A stretch of 64,000 nucleotides of DNA from Hexactinellida sp. DTS-2022 (Eukaryota > Porifera > Hexactinellida), in the NCBI GenBank assembly GCA_028753945.1, contig JAPNXP010000003.1, forward strand, positions 1,674,001 to 1,738,000, read 5' to 3'. The position numbers were made by a program, and so were the translations under genes. A model generated the notes under the pieces. That model saw only the letters and a program-made list of their open reading frames with translations. It ran no database searches and was not told where the DNA came from. Below, piece after piece: positions 15,411 to 27,347 of the stretch (position 1 is its first letter; the number at the start of each line of letters is the position of its first letter).

Positions 15411-15502
15411 CACGACACGAACACGAACACGAAACACGAAACACGAAACACGAAACACGAACACGAAACACGAAACACGAAACACGAAACACGAAACACG
15501 AA
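15411..15502 (+). repeat. CACGAAA short tandem repeat
   Basis: Runs of ACACGAAC and ACACGAAAC units form a 6-8-bp tandem repeat just inside the left end of the hAT-type element. A related CACGACACGAACACGAA run lies inside its right end in inverse orientation (about 16650-16810, ending in CGTGTCGTGTTCG palindromes). The reading frames across it on both strands are low-complexity artefacts. Confidence 0.9.
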
Positions 15503-15660
15503 TATCAATAAAAAATTAAGATATCACAACATCTATATTATTAAATCTCGATTGTTGTTTGTGTGTGTGTTTGTGTGTTTGTGTGTGTGTTTGTCCGGAT
15601 TGTATTAAGTGATGGGGGATAAGAAACCGCAATTAATATTGGGATATAAACTAACTTCCA

Positions 15661-16262
15661 AATATTATAATAGGTAAACAAGTATGCTGAACACGAATTT
15701 CGCGTTTATAAATTTCTCATATTAATATTTGTTGTTGTTGTTTACACAAAATAGGTAAACAAATTAATGAAAATTCAAAATCAACCTAGAAGTTAGCTTC
15801 CAACGGGTATTATAGGTAAACAATTATGCCGAACACGAATTTCGCGTTTATAAATTTCTCATATGAATATTTGTTGTTGTTGTTTACACAAAATAGGTAA
15901 ACAAATTAATGAAAGTTCAAAATCAACCTAGAAGTTAGCTTCCAACGAGTATTAAAGGTAACAAGTATGCTGAACACGAATTTCGCGTTTAAAAATTTAT
16001 AATATGAATATTTGTTGTTGTTGTTGTTGACAAAAATTATGTAAACAAAATTAACAAATTAATGAAAATTCAAAATCAACCTAGAAGTTAGCTTTCAACG
16101 GGTATTATATATTAACAAGTATGCTGAACACGAATTTCGCATTTCCAAAGTTATAATTTGAATCTTTATTGTTGTTGTTTACACAATTGGTAAACAAAGT
16201 TAATGAAAATTCAAAATCAACCCAGAAGTTAGCTTTCAACGGGTATTATAAGTATATAACTA
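15661..16262 (+). repeat. ~142-155-bp internal tandem repeat, four copies
   Basis: The landmark ACACGAATTTCGC recurs at about 15691, 15833, 15974 and 16128. Each unit also has TAGGTAAACAAGTATGCTGA, GAATATTTGTTGTTGTTG and CTAGAAGTTAGCTTCCAACG. Related units occur at 40107-40600 (plus) and 46935-47135 (minus), so the unit is a dispersed repeat and not private to this element. Confidence 0.85.
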
Positions 16263-16297
16263 TGACAAATATTACTAACTATGTAATCATTTGTTTA

Positions 16298-16385
16298 GTG
16301 AGGAGTAAGGCCGATACGCGGCCGTTAACTTGAGGTGCGTAGCACCGATCTGTTGCAAAGCGACCGAGACCGAAGGGCTCGTTCA
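16298..16385 (+). repeat. GC-rich dispersed module (copy 1)
   Basis: GTGAGGAGTAAGGCCG, a GGCCG...CGGCC dyad, GTGCGTAGCACCGATCTGTT and GACCGAGACCGAAGGGCTCG. A closely matching copy lies at 43478-43562. It is more GC-rich than its surroundings. Function unknown; it may be the conserved end of another short element. Confidence 0.7.
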
Positions 16386-18420
16386 TAATTATATTTGAAT
16401 GTAAATAAGTCGAAGCGTGGACCACGGTCTAAGTTATGAACGCAATATGGAAGAATTGTCTCAAATACTAGTGACAATATAAGAAAGCAATTGTGGTTGA
16501 ACAACAATTTAAGGGAACACAAAAGTGAAATAGGAATACAATACAATAACTTGAATACCACAAGTATTGTATAATTTTAATAACAAAACCTCGATGAATT
16601 TAACCCAACACCACACGAAGACAATCAAGATACATGAACTTTGAAAACGAAAACGACACGAACACGAAAGTTTTGACACAACACGACACGAACACGACAC
16701 GAGACATAAACCTTGAACACGAACACGACACGAACACGAAAACTTTGGTCTAACACGACACGAACACGAATTCGTGTCGTGTCGTGTTCGTGTTCGTGTC
16801 GTGTTCGTGTCTTGTCGTTCGGCTCTACTGGATACGCCCTTAAACCCCTAATTTATCAATTTGGGAATTTTTGACAATCATTGCTCACCAAATATCGTTT
16901 ACTCGATTTAGCTTCTTAAATAATGTAAATTGAGGAAATGGAATTTCAGGGGTCCTGTTAGGACACTTTTGAAAATAAATAATTATTATTATCAAAAGAA
17001 ACAACAGGAAACGTCCTTGAACTAATAATTTATCAATTTGGGAGTTTATGACAGTCATTGCACACAAAAATTGTTTTACTCGATTTTTGGTTCTTAAATA
17101 TTTGTAAATTGAGAAAGTTTAATTTCAGGGGTACTGTTAGAACCCTTTACGATAAATTATCATCATTATCAAAAGAAACAACAGGAAACGTCCTTCATCC
17201 ACTTATTTATCAATTTGGGATTTTTTGACAGTCTTTGCACACAAAAAATAGTTTTTCACGAATTAGACTCTTAATTAAATGAACTTAAATTGAGTTAGTA
17301 GAATTTTACGGGTACGATTAGAAGACTTTTGACGATAAATAATCATTATTATCAAAATAAACAACTGGAAACGTCCGTAAACCACTAATTTATCAATTTG
17401 GGAGATTTTGACCGTCATTGCACAAAAGAATGGTTTTTCGCGATTTAGGGAGTGGAATTTAGGGTACTGTTAGGACATTTTTGACGATAAATACTTCATA
17501 TCATTAAAAGAAACAACTGGAAACGCCCTTAAACCCATAATTTATCAACTTTGACTATTTTATCAGTCATTGCTTCAAAAAATGGTTGTTCTAGAATTAT
17601 GCTCTTAAATGAATGTAAATTGAAGGAGTGGAATTTTACGGTTACTGTTAGAACCCTTTTGACGATAAATAATCATTATTATCAGAAGAAACAACTGGAA
17701 ACGTCAGTAACAATAAATGTATCAATTGGGAGTTTTTGACAGTCATTGAACAAAAAAATGGTTTTTCTCGATATTTAGCACTTAAATGAATGTAAATTGA
17801 GGAAATGGAATTTCAGGGCTACTGTGAGTACACTTTTGACGATAGATATTATATATCATCAATAGAAACAACTGGAAACGCCCTTAAACCCCTAATTTAT
17901 CAATTTGCGAGTTTTTGACAGTCATTGCACACAAAAAAAAATCTCGATTTTGTTTTCTTAAATAAATGTAAATTGCGGAATTGGAATTTCAGGGTACTGT
18001 GAGTACACTTTTGACGGTAAATAATTATTATCATCAAAAGAAACAACTGGAAACGCCCTTAAATCCCTAATTATCATTTTTGGAGTTTTTTAACAGTCAA
18101 TCAAAAAGTCTTTTTTCTCGATTTAGGCTCTTAAATGAATGTAAATTGAGGGAGTGGAATTATTCGTGTATTGTTAGAACCTTTTTGATGATAAACAGTC
18201 ATTATTATCAAAAGAAACAACTCGAAACTTCCTTAAACCACTAATTTAACAATTTGGGAGTTTTTGACAGTCATTGCACACACAAATGGTTTTACTCGAT
18301 TTTAGGTTATTAAATGAATGTAAATTTCGGGTTGGAATTTCAGGTGTACTGTTAGGATACATTTGACGATAAATGATTCACATCATTAAAGGAAACAATT
18401 GGAAACGCCTTTAATGTTAA

Positions 18421-19880
18421 ATTTGGGAAGATTCAGGCAAAAAAAAATATTTCGTTTTGAAGTTAGGTCTTTGATTTTCACATATATGATGGAAGACATT
18501 ATAGCTAGTTCCAAACTGAAAACAAATTACAATTATCTTCCATAAATTCGATTTTATGGGGCGTGCAGTATTATGGTAATACAAAAGTCCCATAGGGGGA
18601 TTTCTTCGGACTCAATCTGATAAGTGTGTGGTTTGCACGATCATTATTAGCTCAAGACATTTCCTGTGCGATATATCACATAGATCATCGTTATGGGCGG
18701 TTGGTGCCCGGTTTAGAATTTTGATTTAACCTAAATAAAATAAAAATTGCGACCTTTTAAACGCAAAAAATGAATAAAAAGGTCATCTTTTAATGCGATA
18801 TTTAATAAAATGTTTGAAAAAATAAATTTGGAGTCATAATTCAAAAATGTAAACCGACTACCAACTCCGTACGCTTATAATCTTTAAGGCTCGACCCACA
18901 ACTTCAGAAATAAGGACCCAATCAAATCCAAACTTATATCAGTTTTAGCCTTATCTATACTGATAACAAATCCTCGATCAAAATTGAATTCGAATAATAT
19001 TCGCTCGAGTGATTGAATTTAGTTCCATATTACGTAATATTAAATTCCTATACCTGATGAAAATAATCGCGCCGATGTAAGTGAAAAACCACAAAAGTTT
19101 TAGTGATTATGCCTTGTATATTCAATACATATACTTAGCTAAAATGTAATGGGAGCTTTTTCATTTTATTAGCTTAATATGATTTTATTGAGCTTCAAAG
19201 TCAAAACAAGTTATTTTGGCGATGAATATATCATTTACGATTCAAAGTATTACAACAATTTGTAAATGTATCAGAAACGTTTAATTCTACCATATGTTAG
19301 GTAGCACTATTACTACAATAGTAATCTGCAAAGAAATCTTCAAAATCATAAAAGAATTTTTCCCTCCATCCGCGCGAGTTGGACTGGGTTGGTACTTTGT
19401 TGAAGAATATCTGTTTATTTAAATTGTAATACTGTTTTCCTATATATATACACTTCATTCAGTTGGAATCTTATATAGTAGTTCTATAACAATGTTAGGT
19501 AAGTATTATGCAAAGGCATAGACTACTCTATATAAGGCCTACCATCAAATGTACCATGGATGAAGTAGTGTACGATGAGATTAATTTTAGCAATTAATCT
19601 GTTATAATAAATAATTCTAGTGAATTAATCGATTTTCTCTATTGAGTCTTTATTGCTTACTTAACAACAATGATAAGAATACATAAATAATAATTTGGGT
19701 TCAAATAACAATAATAATAACAATAATAATAATAGAAGAGTAGCCTTCTGGTGTATTTCATTAATATGAGAACTTCTTCAGTTTTCGATTTTCTATACCT
19801 TTAGATGCAACAGCGGAGTTATAATTATTAACCTTAGCTAGTAAACAGTTGGCGCAAGTGAAAATAAGATTTTTAGGGTA
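18421..19880. other. Unassigned AT-rich stretch between satellite and P fragment
   Basis: The satellite pattern stops and no long reading frame is seen. Only simple-sequence patches are visible: a TATATATATA run near 19441 and AATAATAACAATAAT runs near 19700. I see no gene or RNA gene. Confidence 0.5.
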
Positions 19881-19881
19881 G

Positions 19882-20431
19882 TCAAAATAGAGACACCACA
19901 ATATTAAGCTTACTATTCACAATAATTTTACTGGATGATCCTTCCCTCAATATCGCCAACAAGTTTTCTTTGCTTTCAATTGCAATTAACGTCTTCCATA
20001 AAGTTACTATAGATTCGAGGATAAACTCAGATGGATACTTTAGGCCACCACGGTCAGTTAATTGCAAAAGCCTGAATTCGGGTTGTGAATCTTCATCAAA
20101 GATAAAGTCTTTGTCAATGGTCAAAAGATCAATGCAAACATGACATGGCTGAGTGAGTATGTAAACTACATTCAATGGAAGTAAGATCATCAATTTCATC
20201 CCAGACTAGTTGGACATCGATTTCATAGCCATTATTCGTATCAAGGGATGAGTATGAATCAATAAATGTCTGAATTGAATATAAGCCACAATCTTGTTGT
20301 GAAGCAAAAATCTTTAATATGTCAGATAACTTGAGGCGGCGTTCAGTTTGAAGGATTTGAAGATACGAGATATGATAGTTTGAACCTGACATCATACGAT
20401 ATAGGCCAAAGTGATGTTCCAATGGATCTGT
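19882..20431 (-). pseudogene. P-element/THAP9-type transposase, C-terminal fragment
   Basis: Two overlapping minus-strand frames make one broken protein. The upstream part (20431 down to about 20170) has TDPLEHHFGLYRMMSGSN, the counterpart of the DPLE..FG..R..GG/SN block near the C-terminus of P-element and THAP9 transposases. The downstream part (about 20199 to 19882) has YILTQPCHVCIDLL and LTDRGGLKYPSEFI, the counterpart of the family's zinc-ligand and DRGGL.YPS block. The frame changes near 20170-20190. A pyrimidine tract ending in CAG on the minus strand just upstream of 20431 looks like a 3' splice site, so this may be a last exon. No THAP domain or terminal repeat was found nearby, so it is a dead relic. 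A related THAP-bearing element lies at 61148-63899. Confidence 0.72.
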
Positions 20432-20696
20432 CTGTAAAAAGAATGTCAAAAGATAGTTAAATCCACAAAATCCAGTTAATGGTTAGTTATCTGAGGCAAT
20501 ACAGTACAAGCATGTTTAGAACTGGTAAACGTTTGTTTACTTAACTTTCCTACATTTCCTGGCAAGGCCAGCCAAGTCTCTAACCAAATAACAACACAAG
20601 CTAAGAATGAAAATCTTTACCCTGGTATGTAGAGGTCTTGAGATATCATCACTCCAACGTTTACCTTTAAGTGGGGAATTTATGTTGAAAAGTTTA

Positions 20697-23010
20697 TTAT
20701 ATCGTCAAAGGTGTCCTAACAATGCCTATGAAAATTCACTTCCTAAATTTTCATTCATTGAAGAGTCTAATATCGACGAAAACCATTTTTTGTGTGCAAT
20801 GACTGTCAAAGATTCCCAAAATGATAAATTAGTTGTTTAAGGACTTTTCCAGGTGTTTCTTCTGATGATTTCAAATATTTTTCGTCAAAGGTGTCCTACC
20901 AGTGCCCCAGAAAATCTCTTCCTCAATTCAAATTCATTTAAGATCCTAAAATCTAGAAATTCCGTTTTTTAATGCAATGACATTTAGAAAATCACAAAAT
21001 TGACAAATACTGGTTTAAGGACGTCTCTCAGTTGCTTGTTTTGATGATATTAATTATTTATCGTCAAAAGTGTGCTTACAGTATCCCTGAAAATCAACTT
21101 CATCATTTCACATTTATTTAAGAACATAAATCGAGAAAAAACATTTTTTGATGCAATGACTGTAAAACTCCAAAATAGAAAATCTAGGGGTTTTAAGACG
21201 TTTCCAGTTGATTGTGTTGATGAAATTGATTATTTATCGTGAAAGGTGTCCTAACAGTGCCCTTGAAAATTCACTTCCTCAATTTTCATTCATTTAAGTG
21301 CCTGATATCCAGAAAAACCATTATTTGAGCAATGACTGTCAAAAATTCCAAAATTGACAAATAGTGGTTTAAAGACGTTTCTCAGTTGTTTCTTTGGTGA
21401 TAATAATTATATATCGTCAAAGGTATACAAACAGTACCCTGAAAATCCACTTCCTCAATTTACATTCATTTAAGAGTCAAAAATCGAGAAAAAATATTTT
21501 TTGATGCAATCACAGTTAAAAAACTCCAAAATTGATAAAATAGTGGTTTAAGGACGTTTCTCAGTTGTTTCTTTTGGTGATAGGAATTATATACCGTAAA
21601 AGGTGTCCTAACAATGCCCTTGAAAATTCACTTCCACAATTTTCATCATGTAAGAGTGTAATATAGAAGAAAACCATTATTCTGTGCAAGACTGTCAAAA
21701 ATTCGAAAAGTGATAAATTAATTGTTTAAGGACGTTTCCAGTTGTTTCTATAGATAATAATAATTCAATATTGTCAAAAGTGTTCTAATAGTTCCCTGAA
21801 AATCCACTTCCTCAATTTACATTCATTTAAGAGTCTAAAATCGAGAAAAACCATTTTTTGATGCAATCACAGTTAAAAACTCCAAAATTGATAAATAGTG
21901 GTTTATGGATCTTTCTCGGGAGTTTCTTTTGACGATAAGAATTATATAACTTCAAAGGTGTACTAACAGTACCCTGAAAATTCCTTCCTCAATTTTCATT
22001 CATTTAAGAGTCTAATAGCGAGGAAAACCATTTTATTGTGCAATGACTGTCAAAAATTCCCAAATGATAAATTAGTTGTTTAAGGACGTTTCCAGTTGTT
22101 TCTATTGATAATAATAATTCTTTATCGTCAAAAGTGTACAAACAGTACCCTAAAAATCCACTTCCTCAATTTTCATGCATTTAAGAGTCCAAAATCGAGA
22201 AAAACCATTTTTTGATGCAATGACAGTTAAAAAACTCCAAAATTGATAAAAAAGTGGTTTATCTAAGTTTCTCAGATGTTTCTTTAGACGATAAGGATTA
22301 TATATATTCAAAGGAGTCATAACTGTGCCCTGAAAATCCACTTCCCAAATTTACATTCATTTAAGAGTCTAAAATAGAGAAAAACCATTTTTTGATGCTA
22401 TGACAGTTAAAAAACTCCAAATTGATAAAATAGTGGTTTATGGATGTTTCTCAGATGTTTCTTTTGACGATAAGAATTATATAACGTCAAAGGTGTACTA
22501 ACAGTACCCTGAAAATTCAGTTCCTCAATTTTAATTCAATTAAGAGTCTAATATCGAGGAAAACCATTTTTTTGTGCAATGACTGTCAAAGATTCCCAAA
22601 TGATAAATTAGTTGTTTAAGGACGTTTCCAGTTGTTTCTATTGATAATAATAATTCATTATCGTCAAAGGTGTCCTAACAGTGCCCCTAAAAATCCACTT
22701 CCTCAATTTTCATTGATTTAAGAGTCGACAATCGAGAAGAACCATTTTTTGATGCAATGACAGTTAAAAAACTCCAAAATTGATAAAATAGTGGTTTAAG
22801 GACATTTCCAGTAGTTTCTTTTGATGATATTAATTATTTAAAGTCAATAGTGTCCTAACAACATCCCTGAAAATCCACTTCCTCAATTACATTCATTCAA
22901 GAGTCTAAAATCGAGAAAAACCATTTTTTGATGCAATGACAGTTAAATAACTCCAAAATTGAAAATTTAGTTGTTTAACGACGTTTCTCTGTTGTTTCTT
23001 TTGATGATAA
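20697..23010 (+). repeat. Satellite array, second block, forward
   Basis: Same ~180-bp monomer as the first block (TTTAAGGACGTTTCCAGTTG, TTGATGATAATAATT, TCGTCAAAGGTGTCCTAACA, CACTTCCTCAATTTTCATTC, CATTTTTTGATGCAATGAC). It is a distinct subfamily: the landmark reads GATAATAATTATTTATCG and the promoter-proximal block reads CCACTTCCTCAATTT. It starts abruptly near 20697 and ends within a monomer at GATGATAAG. Confidence 0.9.
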
Positions 23011-23040
23011 GCGAATAACTTTAGAAAGTATTTAATAATT

Positions 23041-24455
23041 TCCCAGTCGAAACGTCCTTAGACTTCTAATTTACCAATTTGGAGTTTTCTGACAGTCATT
23101 GCAACAATAATGTTTTTTCTCGATATTGGCCTCATAAATCATTGTAAATTGAAGAAGTGGAATTTCAGGGTACTGTTTGTACACTTTTGACGATATTTAA
23201 TCATTGTCATGAAAAAAATAAAATGCACGTGCTTAAAGGATATATTATTGAATATTGTATTTTTTGACAGTCTTTGCTTCAAAAAATGGTTTTTCTAGAT
23301 TTAGGCTCTCAAATGATTGAAAATAGAGGAAGTGGAATTTCAGGGTTACTGTTTGTACTCTTTTGACGACATTTAATCTTTGTCGTCAAAAAAACAACTG
23401 GAAACGTACATAAAACCACTAATTACCAATTTTGGAGTTTTCCTACGGTCATTGAACCAAAAAATGGTTTTTGTCGATATTGTGCTCTGAAATTAATGTA
23501 AATAAACGAAGTGGAATTTCTGGGTTACTGTTTGTACTCTTTTGAAGATAAATATATTTTTCACAAAAAGAAACAACTAGAAACGTCTTTAAAACATTAA
23601 TCTATCATTTTTGTAGTTTTTTAACAGTCATTGCAACAAAAATTGTTTTTTCTAAATTTAGGCTCTTAAATGAATGTAAACAGAGGAAGTTGAATGTCAG
23701 GTGTTCTGTTTGGACACTTTTTAAAATTATAAATTTTTATCACTAAAAGAAACAACTGGAAACGTCCATAATTTAACCACTAATTTATCAATTTTGGAGT
23801 TTTTTGACAGTCATTGAACAAAACAAAAAATTCTCAATTTTTATGGTCTTAAATGACTGTAAATACACTAACCAGCCAAAAGTCTTTGAACAATAGGGAT
23901 TTTCATTCACACACAATTCTCGTCTGGTAACTTATTAACGGCTATCTAAACTATTCTGAAATGACTTTAAATATCTTATTATAGATATACCTTACAAAAT
24001 ATTGCGATTTCAATTAAATTTAGAAAATATCCACGAAGTGGCACAAGTGTTTCTGCCACGTGCCACTTGTGGCATTAGTGGCACAAAAGGAAATGTTGCT
24101 GTATCACAGTAGAAAACGCCTCAATAAAAATGTAAATTCGAAAACTTTGCTGTTTTATTATATTCTACATATTGTTTCATGTTAATTGCCATTTTGTAGC
24201 ATCTACTAATGTTATTATGCTGGTATAACCTCAAATGTATGAATACATGTTATTGCTGTTCAAATACTTTTGGCCGGTTAGTGTAGATGAATGGGAATTT
24301 CAGGAGTACTATGAACACTTTTGACGATTGATAATTTTTAGCATCAAAGTAAACAACCGGCAACGTGCATAAACAATGAATTCATAATTTTTGAGATTTT
24401 TGACAGTCATTGCAACCAAAAATGGTTTTTTCTCGATTATTCCTAAACTGGAGTG
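23041..24455 (-). repeat. Satellite array, second block, reverse
   Basis: After about 30 bp of unrelated sequence the satellite resumes as its reverse complement (AAACGTCCTTAGAC, GACAGTCATTGCAACAA, GGAAGTGGAATTTCAGG). It is interrupted at 23866-24283 by a mariner-like element and ends near 24455, just before a Helitron-like end. Confidence 0.88.
23866..24283. mobile_element. Mariner-like TA-flanked element (copy 1)
   Basis: 418 bp with TA on both sides (23864-23865 and 24284-24285). The terminal inverted repeats of about 28 bp begin CACTAACCAGCCAAAAGTC and, from the other end, CACTAACCGGCCAAAAGTA; both run into TTTGAACA. The flanks rejoin into the satellite consensus (GTAAATA then GATGAATGGGAATTTC). 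No transposase frame. Relatives lie at 36874-37477 and 56042-57027. Confidence 0.85.
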
Positions 24456-24507
24456 AGTTTTGCAATAATTAAAGAATCTATACTATTAAAACACAAGGGT
24501 GGGTGTC

Positions 24508-25396
24508 TATGTTGCAGTGTATATGCACTTTTGATGTTCATGCATGTACACTGATAGGTTGGTGTACATGCATGTACACTGATAGGTTGGTGTACATGCA
24601 TGTGCACCGGTGTATATGCACTTTATGAACTATATTGGCTACAAGTGTATATACACCCGTGTATACGCACTTTATCCATTTTATATGTCAATGGGTGCTT
24701 ATGAATTTAAACTAGTATATTGTGAATTCCTGTGTATCTAAGTTATGATATAACATTCAAGCTGAAATTGTAAATATATTCCCTCGATGTTATATAGCTA
24801 GTATTATACATACTTATATTATAATTATGACATACGGCGCGTGTAAATTACTTTGATAAAATTGCAATCGATTATATTTTCACACATGCAATTGTAGGAT
24901 GCCTTGCTGGGAATATAATTAGAATTACATTCAAAGAATTTGGGTTTATTGAAATCCATTGCATGATTATAATTGTATCTTATCAATTATAATCAACTGT
25001 TATACAGTCGAAACCGGTTTAGTCTAAACAATTCTTTTCATGGAAATAAAGTAAAATAATCCGATAGTTAAAATAAACCGATTGAAGATAAAACAAAATT
25101 GGAATTTATTACACATTTAGAATATCTAGAAAACGATTAGTACAAAAAACTGGGATTAGAAAAACCTGTTTCGACTGAATCATAACTAGATAGATACACA
25201 GGAATTCACAATACTTAATTAAAATTCATAAGCATCCATTGACATAAAAAATAAGCAAAAGTGCGTGTACACTGGTGTATAAACACTTGCAGCCAATACA
25301 GTTCCACAAAGTGCATATACACTAACTTATCAGTGTACATGCATGTGCACTGGTGTACATGCATGAACACCAAAAGTGCATATACACTGCAACATA
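24508..25396. repeat. Foldback insert with long inverted arms
   Basis: Outer ends TATGTTGCAGTGTATATGCA and its inverse at 25396. The arms of roughly 220-250 bp (24508 to about 24755; about 25178 to 25396) contain repeated GTACATGCATGTACAC and TGTATATGCACTTT units. The Helitron-like copy at 56159 lacks this block. A small TIR element (25005-25177) sits in the loop, next to the right arm. No clear TSD was identified. Confidence 0.7.
25005..25177. mobile_element. Small pogo/mariner-type MITE
   Basis: 173 bp with inverted ends CAGTCGAAACCGGTTTAG and, from the other side, CAGTCGAAACAGGTTTTTC. TA precedes the left end; AA follows the right end, so one TSD copy is altered. No coding capacity. Confidence 0.6.
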
Positions 25397-26560
25397 TATT
25401 TGTTTGTATGTTCCGAGTTGATTGAAGAAACTGGACGGTTTCCAAGAGTGATTTTTGGCATATAGGGGTAACTTTTGGCACCCGCCAATAAGTTTAGGTT
25501 TCCACTCTAAATTTCTCATACCTCGACAAGTTATGACGTCATTGTCACATTTCGAGAACCCTGAAAATTCACTTAATCGCACATAATTCGCGCCCTTAGA
25601 GATAAAAATCTGAAAATTTAATAGAACATGTAGAATAATGATGCGGACACGTTGGTCTAACCAGATCGCCACTATGCTGACTCATTATCGCATGATGACG
25701 TAATATTTAATATTTCACATTGTTAAATTTGACTATTTAGGCCTATTTACGCTTTGTAATTAATATTAGGAGTATATAAATCACATACCAAACGCGAAGC
25801 GGTTGGTGTGTGGTTATGTTCTGCCGCGAAGCGACCTAGCAAGCGAAGCGCGCTAGTGTAAATAACATTTCAAGGAAGTCAATGTAGAAAAATTGGGCTA
25901 CTTCGACAGGAAAGTTCATAACCGGTTGGATTGTGATGGAGGATTTTTATGCTGAGCCACTTCGATTCATTAACAAACTCCTTTCAGAATGAATGCATAA
26001 ACACTGTTGATTACATACTTCGTAAAGCCATACAATTTTTAAAATATTATATATATATACAATATCGTGAATACATAGGCGTAGATTTCCGGGGTGCCGT
26101 GGGGGTGCGCCCCCAGGGTTTTTACCCTGGGGTGCGGCTAATAGATTCGTCCCCCCGGTTTCTAAAACTTTCATCCATATTTGTACAAATGCTGTCAATA
26201 TTCTCAGAGGTATTTCTAGATCGGTGCACCTAAATTTCTAATTGTCTGGTCCCAAAAAGTTCGTTTAATTGAGGTTGCAATGATCTGTGAAAACTTGATT
26301 TTGTATTCTTGCCAGTTGTAAGTTCTAAATTAGTTATAAATTAATAATTAAAAGTATCATCAGTTTTGTCTACATGAGAAAGTTTTAATGTTTCAGTGAG
26401 ATTTTTCAATAATTATGAAAATTGAATATTGAATTTAAAGTAGGTTTCTTAGTGAACCACAGATCAAAATTTCCAAATTCTCAAAGTAAGAAAATTTGAA
26501 TTTGCATTGACCTTCTATCGTAGTCCAAGCTTATATATTATTATCTTGTGTTAGTATTTA

Positions 26561-26903
26561 GTGAACATGGCAAAGAGATCTAATGTTTGTGGAGAACAAA
26601 CAGGTATAAACTTATTCTTTTCTAAGAAAAGAAATACTGGAAACATAGAGGAAAATTCATCCTCATCTACACCAGGACAACCAAATGAACTGATTGAGCA
26701 ACTAATCCGATTAGAGAAGACATTGAAGCATTACCTAACCCAATGCCGAAAGCATCAAGCGGCCACTCAGTTAAAAAAACTTGGTTTGGAGAATTTCCTT
26801 GGCTCAAAATTGCGCAAGACTTCAAGTCTCTATACTGTATTAGTTGTAACTGGGCATACACCAATTGTGGACTAAATGCATCAGACATGAAAATAGTATC
26901 TAA
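26561..26903 (+). pseudogene. hAT transposase, N-terminal part with TTF-type zinc finger
   Basis: The first frame begins MNMAKRSNVCGEQTGINLFF. After a frameshift around 26743-26770 the second frame reads KTWFGEFPWLKIAQDF followed by a C..C pair, the usual WF..FPWL...C..C start of a TTF-type zinc finger found at the front of ZMYM-like hAT transposases. The frame runs exactly to the TSD at 26896-26903, where the next element was inserted, and resumes in the correct sense after 32648. The frameshift shows the gene was already dead or has decayed since. Confidence 0.78.
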
Positions 26904-27170
26904 TAGAGGTCGCAAGCAGGGCTTTACATAAATCATTTTGATGATTTTATTTTCAAATCAAATCAATGATTTATGATTGATCTTTGGGTAACATTCAATG
27001 ATTTGATGATTGATTTTTTCTATTTCATTTTTAGAATGATTTGATTTTGATTGATTTGTGAAAAGTTAATGATTTGATTTTTATTTAAATCAAATCATTT
27101 TTCTGCTCTGTATAATATTATTAACCCAGATTTATGTTATATTTGCTTCCACATCAGGAGGTTATAGTAG

Positions 27171-27347
27171 TGTTATACGCTACCCAGGCATTAGAGTATT
27201 GTTAACAACCCTTATACATAAGCTATTAGTATAGTACTAGGTGAACTCTTTAGGAGTTCTACATAGACAATCTTAATACGAATTCTATTAGTGTATTACC
27301 TATTCCTCAACTTAGTGGTTATCTGCTTCGGCACCCTACGCACAACA
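27171..27347 (+). repeat. 5' LTR
   Basis: 177 bp, TG...CA ends. Contains TATA-like stretches at about 27213 and 27230 that could drive transcription, and TAATACGAATT (27274-27284), the exact complement of the sequence just past the LTR. No AATAAA signal is seen in it. Confidence 0.93.

Larger units (their letters stand above)
15309..16827. mobile_element. Non-autonomous hAT-type element in the satellite
   Basis: A 1519-bp insertion bounded by a perfect 8-bp TSD, CTGGATAC, at 15301-15308 and 16828-16835. The empty site is visible in neighbouring monomers such as the one at about 11390 (CAACTGGATACGCCCTTAAA). The ends are imperfect inverted repeats beginning TAGAGGTGAGCG and, from the other end, TAGAGCCGAACG, matching the 5'-YARNG terminus of hAT elements. 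Inside are CACGAACACGAAA-type short tandem repeats at both ends, a TG-rich microsatellite (about 15555-15595), four copies of a ~142-155-bp repeat (15661-16262) and a GC-rich module (16298-16385). No transposase frame is present. The superfamily call comes from TSD length and terminal bases. Confidence 0.85.
8921..18420 (-). repeat. ~180-bp satellite array, reverse orientation
   Basis: The same monomer family continues as its reverse complement (AATTTATCAATTTGGGAG, TTTTTGACAGTCATTGCA, TTAGGCTCTTAAATGAATG, TTTGACGATAAATAATTC, CAACTGGAAACGTCCTTAAA). The switch falls at a CCTTAAA present in both orientations, about 8917-8923. This half is more diverged between monomers than the forward half and shows no obvious long duplicated blocks. 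It is interrupted at 15309-16827 by a hAT-type insertion. It fades out near 18420, where the monomer breaks off after its CGCCTTTAA block. Confidence 0.92.
24477..25856 (+). mobile_element. Non-autonomous Helitron-like element (copy 1)
   Basis: Starts TCTATACTATTAAAACAC after an A and ends CTAG before a T, the A|TC...CTRR|T arrangement of Helitrons. Just before the end lie GCGAAGCG repeats and a CTAGC...GCTAG dyad. The segment 25400-25600 matches 56210-56380, and 25600-25856 matches the reverse complement of 47314-47535, so several copies exist here. No Rep/helicase frame. A foldback insert makes this copy longer than the 466-bp copy at 56159-56624. Confidence 0.75.

Noticed and set aside
15290..15511. 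Overlapping frames rich in RTRHE-type or CFVFRVS-type repeats on both strands
   Set aside because: Low-complexity translation of the CACGAAA repeat.
25215..25672. Overlapping 88- and 116-codon minus-strand frames
   Set aside because: They lie across the foldback and Helitron-like repeats, and the homologous copy at 56159 does not keep them open.
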